Shown: piece after piece, positions 20,034-27,055 of the stretch | Layout of the letters: the number at the start of each line of letters is the position of its first letter | Numbering within the stretch: position 1 is the first letter of the stretch | From: a virus | Length of the DNA stretch: 32,758 nucleotides | IMG/VR virus record: IMGVR_UViG_3300044301_001729 | Coordinates: 1 to 32,758 of that record | Strand: one strand, 5' to 3' | Made by a program: the position numbers and the translations under genes | The notes under the pieces: model-generated | Seen by the model: only the letters and a program-made list of their open reading frames with translations | What the model was told of the DNA's origin: nothing | Database searches by the model: none

Positions 20034-21553
20034 AATAAATTATCCTTAAATTCAGGTAAATCGTGGGGCTCGTCTTGAGCTTTAAATTCTTCAATAAACC
20101 AAACGTTAACGCCTCGTCCTTTGATATTAAAGAAATGAGGCTCACCGTGTAGCTGTTTAAGTTTAGAAGTTAGCCTATTTCTTTGATATTCTTTAAAATT
20201 ATTTCTATGTAAATACTCCATCAAATCCCCTAGTCTAAAATAAGTTTTTCCGTTATCTGTCCAAGGTTTGTGGAGCAATAACTCATCCCTTTCCCTAGCG
20301 GGTCGTTCAGTACAAAAGTTTTCTAATAACTCTAAGAAATGTCCTTCAGTAGAGCTTTCTTTTGGTACTTCTACCACCGTTAGAGAATCTAAAAGTTGTT
20401 GAATAATTTGTCGCCAAACATTTTCCTTAACCTTCGGTGGGATTTTATTTAAAGCGTCCATACATTTGCGTTGAAATCTATTTTGGTTTAGTAGGTCATC
20501 TGTTTCTAATTCTAATCGACCTCCCTCTACATCCAGGAACCAAATAGGTGGATCACTATCCTGTTTAGTTAAGTTACTAAACAAGGGCGTTCCGCCATTG
20601 GCTCCTATACCAAACTTACGCGTTCGACATAGAGAACTGTTACAAAAACTAGCTATAGGTTGATCGTTACATCTATAAAAATAATCTTTTCTCTGTAACT
20701 GTTTACCTATCGTTAAAACCTCTTGCGCTCCTAATGGGGGTTGCATATATTTAATGTTCATTTCCTCTAAACGTTTTTCCCAATCGTCTGGAAATTTCTT
20801 TCTAAGAAACACTCCTAAATTAAATAATCCTGAGTTCCTCGTTCCTTTAGGAAAGCCTTGTACAACTAAATGCTGTAAACAAGGAGGAGCTTGGTCTAAC
20901 CACTCCATAGTCTCGTTCAAAGGACTTGCCTCTAATGCTTCTAGTGCAGTAGGGGTTAGTTCTAATTCTTTAGCGTAGTTTAAAAATTCTTCTGGTGTTA
21001 ACGCCTCTCCTTCCTTACCGTAGGCGTATCGTGTAGAGTTTTCTCCGCCAAAATAAGGCATATTAAGGGTACTCCCTCTATCTCCCCGCTCTAATAATAG
21101 TTGTGTTTGTTTCGGAAATATCTCTGCCTGTCCGTAACTTATTGCAGCAGCAATTTGGCGTAGTTTTCTTTGTAGCATAGAAGCAGCAACGGGTTCAGTT
21201 ATAAAGATATAAATATGTGCCCCGCCACTTTTGCTTCTACAAACTATGAGCGGTAAGTTTTGTTTTGCTATTCTTACTGCAAGGTCTTTTAAATCTAGTT
21301 GATATTCATCAACGTCTACAGCTCCCCAGACACAGCTATTGTTTTCGTCTATGGGTACAATACCCACACTTTGATGACCAGACAAGTGGTCTTCCCATAA
21401 CTTTAGAACATCTTTGTCGGATAGTTCCTTAGATATAGTAATATTTTTTCCACTTGCCTTGCCGTCTTCTCTAGTTTCATTATTAGCTGTGAAGGTTCCG
21501 TACGCTTTGCGTAATCCTGCATACCGTGCAGCAAACTCCTCCGCTAACGACAT
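20030..21553 (-). CDS. Archaeo-eukaryotic-type primase (AEP/primase-polymerase)
   Basis: 507 residues. The catalytic part shows WGAVDVDEY (D80, D82), the S-x-H motif in CRSKSGGAHIYIF (107-113) and a third acidic motif at AEIFPK (E144), in the order of AEP primases. GSTLNMPYFGG and TRYAYG complete the domain. Downstream, C225, C295, C304 and C309 with RNSGLFNLGVFLRKKFPDDW recall the C-terminal domain of the primase large subunit PriL, which holds an iron-sulphur cluster. A charged C-terminal region of about 150 residues follows. It would prime or help prime replication. AGGAG precedes the ATG. Confidence 0.82.
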   Translation of the reverse strand: MSLAEEFAARYAGLRKAYGTFTANNETREDGKASGKNITISKELSDKDVLKLWEDHLSGHQSVGIVPIDENNSCVWGAVDVDEYQLDLKDLAVRIAKQNLPLIVCRSKSGGAHIYIFITEPVAASMLQRKLRQIAAAISYGQAEIFPKQTQLLLERGDRGSTLNMPYFGGENSTRYAYGKEGEALTPEEFLNYAKELELTPTALEALEASPLNETMEWLDQAPPCLQHLVVQGFPKGTRNSGLFNLGVFLRKKFPDDWEKRLEEMNIKYMQPPLGAQEVLTIGKQLQRKDYFYRCNDQPIASFCNSSLCRTRKFGIGANGGTPLFSNLTKQDSDPPIWFLDVEGGRLELETDDLLNQNRFQRKCMDALNKIPPKVKENVWRQIIQQLLDSLTVVEVPKESSTEGHFLELLENFCTERPARERDELLLHKPWTDNGKTYFRLGDLMEYLHRNNFKEYQRNRLTSKLKQLHGEPHFFNIKGRGVNVWFIEEFKAQDEPHDLPEFKDNLL

Positions 21554-21564
21554 TTAATTTCTCC

Positions 21565-22353
21565 TTAAATAATGTCGTCAACTGTTCTGTCAGGAGTTAC
21601 TTCATCGCGTTGTTGTTCTTCCTTGACTTGAACATCACCTGCTCTAGCCGCCGCCATGAAATCTCTAGCAACTTTAGCAACTTCAATGCTCGTTGGACCC
21701 TCTTGGTTAATAGAATAGCCGTTCCATGTACCTTTATCATTAGACTGCGTAGTAGTAGTTAAACGATAAGTGTAAGCGAACATAGGAGCTTCAACTGATT
21801 CTCCTTTGCCATTTAATACCCTAGCCATTCTAAGCATAGTTAGCCACTTCCTCGATACTCCTAATTGGGTGGAGGTAAAAGTAAGTACTGCCTGTTGTGG
21901 TTCGGGAGCTAAAACCAACACAAAATATTGTGCTGTCTCTACTATCTCGTTACCGTCAGCTGTGTAGAATCTCCTAGATTCTTCGTCTCTGGTACACTTA
22001 GAAAGTATAGAAATATTATGATTTGCGTTAACAAAGCCTCCTCCTTTTTCTCTAGGAATCCATTCTATGAACTTCTTATTATAAGCACATGGAACTATGG
22101 AGATTCCCTCTTCTCCTGGATAGACTTCATTAGTAACGGTGTTATACAGGTCTCCTGCACTCGCACCTTCAACATATTTTCCATCTTGTTTTAGTAATTG
22201 TGGAGACATTGGTTGAAGAACTCTAATAAAGGGGATCGCAAAATCCTCAGTTGTAGTTTCTTCTAACCCTGTACCACTTGACAGTAAACTATCATCAAAG
22301 GTAGATACTGCGGTTGCCTTTTTCTCGGCTATTTCTTTTTTATCTTCTGCCAT
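21565..22353 (-). CDS. Probable single-stranded DNA-binding protein
   Basis: 262 residues. The sequence FAIPFIRVLQPMSPQLLKQD, then VTNEVYPGEEGISIVPCAYN and FIEWIPREKGGGFV, with VSRKWLTMLRMARV and a beta-rich middle, is a conserved phage replication-block protein which I have seen annotated as ssDNA-binding in marine phages. A flexible acidic C-terminus (DEVTPDRTVDDII) fits the tail by which SSBs recruit partners. Location between the primase and small early genes agrees. The assignment is not certain. Confidence 0.62.
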   Translation of the reverse strand: MAEDKKEIAEKKATAVSTFDDSLLSSGTGLEETTTEDFAIPFIRVLQPMSPQLLKQDGKYVEGASAGDLYNTVTNEVYPGEEGISIVPCAYNKKFIEWIPREKGGGFVNANHNISILSKCTRDEESRRFYTADGNEIVETAQYFVLVLAPEPQQAVLTFTSTQLGVSRKWLTMLRMARVLNGKGESVEAPMFAYTYRLTTTTQSNDKGTWNGYSINQEGPTSIEVAKVARDFMAAARAGDVQVKEEQQRDEVTPDRTVDDII

Positions 22354-22355
22354 AA

Positions 22356-22931
22356 TTAATCCTTCTTAATAACTGCTTTAGTACCTATATAGATACCAAA
22401 GGGCTCGGTTGGTATATCGTTCCCCGAAGTAAACTGCTCTTTTACAAAAGCTTTTAATGTACTCGGATGAACACTCTGACGTACTTCTGGGGATAGTCCA
22501 CGAGATTGCAAAGCTGATACGGTTTGCTCAACCACTTCACTTTCCTCACGACCAAACTTTAAAGAAACTTCATTCTTTATTAGTCCTTCGTGTCCGTTTT
22601 TCATTAACCAGTTATACGCTGTTTCTTGATTCGCCTTCGATATGTGAGCGTTATAAAACTCATTAATAGTGATATTCTCACCAGTGCTAAGTTTTATTTG
22701 AGTAAGTCCTGCCGCTTGCATAGCGTCAGGTAACTCTTGCTCTGAAGTTGTACGAAACTCTTCTTTCTTAGCTTTTAATGCAGCTTCTAAATCCGCTACT
22801 TCTGTAGCAAGTTGAAGTTGTTTATTAGCTAATGCAGAAACAATAGAAAGTTCTCCATCAGAAACTTCGTTTGTCCATTCTTGGACATCTCCGCTTCCGA
22901 CTAGATCTTCAAAGGTTGGTTTTTCATTCAT
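22356..22931 (-). CDS. Conserved phage early protein with coiled coil
   Basis: 191 residues. A coiled coil (about 30-65, ANKQLQLATEVADLEAALKA) is followed by ELPDAMQAAGLTQIKLSTGE and a domain with YNWLMKNGHEGLI. This pattern (coiled coil, ELPxxMxxxGLxxIxLxxG, WLxxNG) is common in small phage early proteins beside SSB genes and has no defined function that I know. An AAGGAG site precedes the ATG. A role with the SSB in recombination is a guess from position. Confidence 0.7.
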   Translation of the reverse strand: MNEKPTFEDLVGSGDVQEWTNEVSDGELSIVSALANKQLQLATEVADLEAALKAKKEEFRTTSEQELPDAMQAAGLTQIKLSTGENITINEFYNAHISKANQETAYNWLMKNGHEGLIKNEVSLKFGREESEVVEQTVSALQSRGLSPEVRQSVHPSTLKAFVKEQFTSGNDIPTEPFGIYIGTKAVIKKD

Positions 22932-23250
22932 CTATTTCTCCTTTCTGATGTAGGTCAATATCTACAGGATAATAAAGTCCTTCCTGTCTATCCCATTTAA
23001 GAATACTATATCGACCTCGATTATAAAATGCAGCGATAGAACACGCTACTCCAATGGCGGCGGGATCGCCTATTAATAATAAGTAATCCTCCTCCTTATA
23101 GTCCTGAAGAATACTCTTCATTCGTCTTATAGAAGGAGCAGCACTTAACATTATTTGTGTGTTAGAAGGTAAAAGAACTTCAAAATCTCCGAACTGACGT
23201 GCAGAGGCGATATTGCGTCCTGGAACTTCTTGTACGACATATACTGTCAC
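22924..23250 (-). CDS. Conserved small phage early protein (GTG start)
   Basis: 108 residues. MTVYVVQEVPGRNIASARQF, LLLIGDPAAIGVACSIAAFY and SILKWDRQEGLYYPVDIDL form a compact family that I recognise from many marine phages, always near the start of early operons; function unknown. The GTG start at 23248-23250 is supported by AAGAAAGGAGAAAAAA placed just upstream. It is the first gene of the long minus-strand early operon, behind the promoter at 23282-23310. Confidence 0.78.
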   Translation of the reverse strand: MTVYVVQEVPGRNIASARQFGDFEVLLPSNTQIMLSAAPSIRRMKSILQDYKEEDYLLLIGDPAAIGVACSIAAFYNRGRYSILKWDRQEGLYYPVDIDLHQKGEIDE

Positions 23251-23281
23251 TTTTTTCTCCTTTCTTATTTCTAGCTATATA

Positions 23282-23310
23282 AATATATATACCAATTCCG
23301 TCAAAGTAAA
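23282..23310 (-). promoter_or_regulatory. Promoter of the early replication operon
   Basis: Minus-strand TTTACT (23305-23310), 17 bases, TATATT (23282-23287). It starts the block of replication genes and stands back to back with the plus-strand region that drives the SNF2 gene. Confidence 0.7.
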
Positions 23311-23341
23311 GGATATTATTTATATATAGTTTTTTAAAAGA

Positions 23342-23574
23342 AAAATTTTATCTCAAAAATTTTTCAAAAACTACTAATATCGGTAATAATCTAATAGAAT
23401 TAGAAGAAATCTCAGTGTTTTAGAGGGTTGCAATCTATTAGTTTTCAAAACAAATCTATTAGAAATGGTTAATTCTATTAGAGGGCACGAGAAAAAGATT
23501 TAGTTTGGGCTATATTTTACCTAGTTTGTAATATATCCTACGTTATTAGAAATAGAAATTAGAAAGCAAATTAC
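23342..23574 (+). promoter_or_regulatory. Regulatory region R2 upstream of the SNF2 gene
   Basis: No gene. It holds CTAATAGA at 23391-23398 and TCTATTAG at 23434-23441, 23455-23462 and 23474-23481, and two blocks (23365-23400, 23472-23495) that match region R1 upstream of terS. The second block has TTCTATTAGAGGGCACGAGA against TTCTCTAGAGGGCATGAGA in R1. The actual -10/-35 of the SNF2 promoter is not clear; TATATTTTACC and TGTAATATA near 23510-23540 are candidates. Confidence 0.6.
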
Positions 23575-25017
23575 ATGCAGTATAAGTTTAAAACAAAACC
23601 TTATAAGCACCAACTTGAATCCTTAAAAAGGTCGTGGAATAAGCATGAGTACGCATATTTCATGGAAATGGGGACAGGTAAGTCTAAGGTTCTTATAGAT
23701 AATATTGCTCTATTATATGATAGAGGAGGTATTAATGCGGCTATTATTGTTGCTCCAAAAGGGGTTTACAGAAATTGGTCAGAGAAAGAAATACCTGCTC
23801 ATATGCCTGACCATGTGTTAAGGCACGTGGCAGTATGGAATCCCGCACCAACTAAAGCTCAGAAGAACGAATTGGTAAAGCTTTTTGATCCAACACAAGA
23901 CCTTAAAATATTGGTTATTAATGTAGAAGCGTTTAGCACTAAGAAAGGAGTAGCTTTTGTTGAGAGATTTATCTTAGCTCACAATGCTTTATTAGCGGTT
24001 GATGAGTCAACAACTATTAAAAACCCCAAAGCACAGCGTACCAAGAACCTATTAAAATTAGCGATTAATACTAAATACCGTCGAATTTTAACAGGTTTCC
24101 CTGTTACGCGATCTCCTTTAGATTTATATAGTCAATGTTCTTTCTTGTCTCCACAACTATTGGGACATGCTTCGTACTATTCTTTTCAAAATAGATACGC
24201 ACAACTAATCAATAGGAAAATGGGAACTAGATCATTTAGACAGGTTGTTGGTTATCAGAATTTAGAAGAACTTACAACAGCATTAGATTCTTTTTCATAC
24301 AGGGTTTTAAAGAAAGAATGTTTAGACCTCCCCGATAAAATATATCAACGTAGGGAAGTGGAATTAACTCCTGAACAAAGGAAAGTTTATAAAGAACTTA
24401 AAGAGTATGCTATGGCGGAGTTGGAATCTCACGAAACGGTTAGTGTTACTTCTGTTCTTACTCAAATACTTAGGCTACATCAAGTAGTCTGCGGTTTTGT
24501 CAAACACGACAACGGCGAAGAAGTAGAAATTAAAAACAACCGTTTAGATGAATTAATTGATATTTTACAAGAAGTACAAGGCAAAACTATTATTTGGGCA
24601 AACTATCAATACGATATTAAACGCATATTAAAGACACTTCACAACATAACAGGAGTTAATAGTGTAGCTACTTATTACGGAGAAACACCTGACGAAGAAC
24701 GACAAGAAATAATTCGTCGTTTTCAGGATCCTAATTCAGAACTACAGTATTTAATCAGTAACGTTCAAACAGGGGGTTATGGTATTACTTTGACAGCAGC
24801 GAGTAATGTTATTTATTACTCTAACAACTATGATTTAGAAAAACGTTTACAGTCAGAGGATCGTGCACACCGTATAGGTCAAGACAATAAAGTTACTTAT
24901 ATTGATTTAGTGGCTAAAGGAACTGTTGATGAAAAGATTGTAAAAGCTTTACGCAACAAACTTAATTTAGCTCAAGAAGTTCTTGGCGATGAGAAGTGGA
25001 AAGATTGGATAGGCTAA
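23575..25017 (+). CDS. SNF2-family (superfamily 2) DNA helicase/translocase
   Basis: 480 residues. YKHQLESLK (Q motif), MEMGTGKSKV (motif I, K36), VDEST (motif II, 142-146), LTGFPV (III), a C-terminal RecA lobe with TIIWANYQ (IV), QTGGYGITLTAASNVIYY (V) and SEDRAHRIGQ (VI, about 427-436) define a SNF2-type ATPase without accessory domains. Phage members are thought to remodel replication or recombination intermediates. It is the only plus-strand gene in the window, alone between the early and virion blocks, and its end overlaps the convergent 205-aa gene by four bases. No clear AAGGAG stands before the ATG, unlike other genes here. Confidence 0.93.
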   Translation: MQYKFKTKPYKHQLESLKRSWNKHEYAYFMEMGTGKSKVLIDNIALLYDRGGINAAIIVAPKGVYRNWSEKEIPAHMPDHVLRHVAVWNPAPTKAQKNELVKLFDPTQDLKILVINVEAFSTKKGVAFVERFILAHNALLAVDESTTIKNPKAQRTKNLLKLAINTKYRRILTGFPVTRSPLDLYSQCSFLSPQLLGHASYYSFQNRYAQLINRKMGTRSFRQVVGYQNLEELTTALDSFSYRVLKKECLDLPDKIYQRREVELTPEQRKVYKELKEYAMAELESHETVSVTSVLTQILRLHQVVCGFVKHDNGEEVEIKNNRLDELIDILQEVQGKTIIWANYQYDIKRILKTLHNITGVNSVATYYGETPDEERQEIIRRFQDPNSELQYLISNVQTGGYGITLTAASNVIYYSNNYDLEKRLQSEDRAHRIGQDNKVTYIDLVAKGTVDEKIVKALRNKLNLAQEVLGDEKWKDWIG

Positions 25018-25631
25018 AGCATCTTAAACTTCATAACATCATCTATAGCTTTATTTCTAGCTTTTATCTCATCATCAATAGTATCTATGACTCGACTAGT
25101 AAAATCTATTGTTTTGTCTTTATCAGAAACAGCTCTACCCGTTTGACCGTGTAACTTAGCCATAGCCTCAGCTAATCCTTGTTCTTGTATCTCAGGTTTT
25201 TGTAGATTTTCCATAATCATCTGTCTTAATACGTCTGTGTCTGAAATAGTTCCACCATTTTCTCTATATAGATAACGACCGTCTTTAGCGGGGACAGGAG
25301 CACTTTCCGCACTTGATATTAATAATTGTTTAGCTGTGTCTAAGATAGCTACTGCTGTTGCTATATCTCCCTGTGCTCTACCTACAACCGCTTCCGCTAA
25401 CGCCATTGAATCTTGTTCAATAGACATGCCTCCTTCCTCAGGCATGGGGGCTTCTTGTGGAGGCATTCCTCCCGCAGGAGGCATGGGGGCTTGCTCAGCC
25501 ATTGTTGGTGGCATGGGGGGAGTTGAAGGAGGAAGCATAGGGGTACCTCCTCCTCCTTGTGGTTGAGGCATAGGGACATCTGGTCTACCTCCTGCCATCA
25601 TAATATTTGTTAAGTCTTCTATTCCTGCCAT
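25014..25631 (-). CDS. Pro/Met-rich virion-associated protein
   Basis: 205 residues. Residues about 20-70 are low complexity (PMPQPQGGGGTPMLPPS, PMPPAGGMPPQEAPMPEE). The C-terminal part is helical with MAKLHGQTGRAVSDKDKTID, which resembles AANGQTGRTLSDKDLAFHL in the 556-aa protein at 30436-32106. The shared motif suggests a common structural module among internal virion proteins. AAGGAG precedes the ATG. Last gene of the virion block; it has no terminator of its own that I can see. Function is inferred from context only. Confidence 0.72.
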   Translation of the reverse strand: MAGIEDLTNIMMAGGRPDVPMPQPQGGGGTPMLPPSTPPMPPTMAEQAPMPPAGGMPPQEAPMPEEGGMSIEQDSMALAEAVVGRAQGDIATAVAILDTAKQLLISSAESAPVPAKDGRYLYRENGGTISDTDVLRQMIMENLQKPEIQEQGLAEAMAKLHGQTGRAVSDKDKTIDFTSRVIDTIDDEIKARNKAIDDVMKFKML

Positions 25632-25633
25632 TA

Positions 25634-27055
25634 TTATCTCCTTGGTCTAAATCCTCTTTGAAAGATTTGGGTTGTTAGTGTATCTTGTTGTGGGGTTGTT
25701 GGCAACTGACCTATACCTTTATTTAAAGGACTGTTGCTCAAATACATTCCATGTTTAGCTCCATAAGCTATGGGTCGAAACTCAGGAGAAACTTTTAATT
25801 CTTCCTCTCTAGTAGGCTGTATTATAGGCGGTCTTTTATTATCTTCGGGAGGAGGAATAATTTGTGGTAATGGGGGTGGTCTTGTAAATCCAGGAGCCTG
25901 TCCAAACCTATCTGCACTCATTGCTTTTAATAAAGGCTCTGTTCCGCTTTCTGTTGAATACGGTGTATAAGGATTTTTTAGTCCCTTACCTGTGTATATG
26001 TTGATTGGTCCTGTAGGGTCTTGAGGCGGCGGCGGAGGCGGCGGAGGCGGCGGAGGCGGAGTATCGTCTATAGGAGGATTAGCTATCCTACCGTCATCCC
26101 ATGGAGGTTCAAAGCCATACTCTCCGTTACCTGCAACTCCCTCAAACACATCAGCATAAACATTAGTGTTGGCAGGTGGTGTTGGTAGATCAATGACCGC
26201 ATTAGGAGGACCTTGCTCAATAGAAAATCTTTCCTCATTAAATACATCTTTTTTAAAATCAGGAAGAATACCAACACTCGGTAAAGAAGCGATCCCTTGC
26301 TCTGCTTCCGTAGCCATTATATTTTTATAATCCGCTACATCAGCCTCATACTGATCCGTCGCATTATTAAGTGCTTCGTTAGCATCTTTTCTTAATGCAA
26401 CTGCGTCTGTTAAAGCAGGAGTTATACCCTCATCTGGTTGAGACGAAGCAGTCATTCCTTCTATTTGTTCTTGAAGATCTCTTATCATCTCTCTAAGACC
26501 TGAATCATCATATTCAGAAATGCTTCCTATTCCTTGTTGGTTTTGAGCGATCAAATCTCTAATTTCACTATCATCATATTGAGGAATTTGAGGAATATCC
26601 CCTATCATTTGTCTTAATTCTGAATCATCATATCCAGGAATGTTCCCTATTAAATCTTTGTTAGCTTGTATTTGTTGTTGTAAACCAGACGGATCAAATT
26701 CAGGTATTTCTCTGCCTTCAAGTGCTGATAATCTATCCCTCACTCCAGAATCATCATAGCTAGGTATATTAGATATACGATCACTCAATCCAGCAATACC
26801 CGCTTGTAACTGTGATGGATCGAATTCAGGTATTTCTCTACTTTCAAGGTCTAAAAGTCTATTTTGCAAAGCTGAATCGTCATATCCAGGAATGTTTGCT
26901 ATCATTTCTCTTAATTCTGAATCATCATATCCAGGAATGCTCCCTATCATTTCTCTTAATTCTGAATCGTCATAAGTCATTGGAGTATTGTACATCCTAA
27001 TAGATGGGCTATCTTCCATTAACCTTCCGATCCCTCCCTTCACTCTAATCACCAT
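25634..27055 (-). CDS. Repeat-containing virion protein (YDDS repeats, poly-proline)
   Basis: 473 residues. Residues 28-200 hold nine repeats of 15-22 residues starting Y-D-D-S or F-D-P-S (YDDSELREMIGSIPG, YDDSALQNRL, FDPSQLQAGI and so on), probably short amphipathic or coiled-coil segments as in phage fibre or whisker shafts. An Ala/Asp-rich helical stretch follows (about 215-250), then Pro-rich disordered sequence with a run of 12 prolines at about 332-343, and a basic C-terminus. AGGAG precedes the ATG. It could be a fibre, a whisker or an ejected protein; no catalytic motif is visible. Confidence 0.72.
   Translation of the reverse strand: MVIRVKGGIGRLMEDSPSIRMYNTPMTYDDSELREMIGSIPGYDDSELREMIANIPGYDDSALQNRLLDLESREIPEFDPSQLQAGIAGLSDRISNIPSYDDSGVRDRLSALEGREIPEFDPSGLQQQIQANKDLIGNIPGYDDSELRQMIGDIPQIPQYDDSEIRDLIAQNQQGIGSISEYDDSGLREMIRDLQEQIEGMTASSQPDEGITPALTDAVALRKDANEALNNATDQYEADVADYKNIMATEAEQGIASLPSVGILPDFKKDVFNEERFSIEQGPPNAVIDLPTPPANTNVYADVFEGVAGNGEYGFEPPWDDGRIANPPIDDTPPPPPPPPPPPPQDPTGPINIYTGKGLKNPYTPYSTESGTEPLLKAMSADRFGQAPGFTRPPPLPQIIPPPEDNKRPPIIQPTREEELKVSPEFRPIAYGAKHGMYLSNSPLNKGIGQLPTTPQQDTLTTQIFQRGFRPRR
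26456..26974 (-). repeat. Tandem YDDS/FDPS coding repeats
   Basis: Nine imperfect in-frame repeats in the 473-aa gene. The repeated core in DNA (minus strand) reads about TATGATGATTCAGAATTA. Such repeats can change number by slippage or recombination. Confidence 0.85.

Noticed and set aside
20030-25017. A TOTE-type conflict system (AEP primase plus helicase plus nuclease)
   Set aside because: The primase, SNF2 helicase and nuclease are in separate transcription units among ordinary phage replication genes.
25336-25579. Frames on both strands within the Pro-rich gene
   Set aside because: Low-complexity Gly/Pro-coding repeats keep other frames open; only the 205-aa frame has a start with AAGGAG and tiled neighbours.
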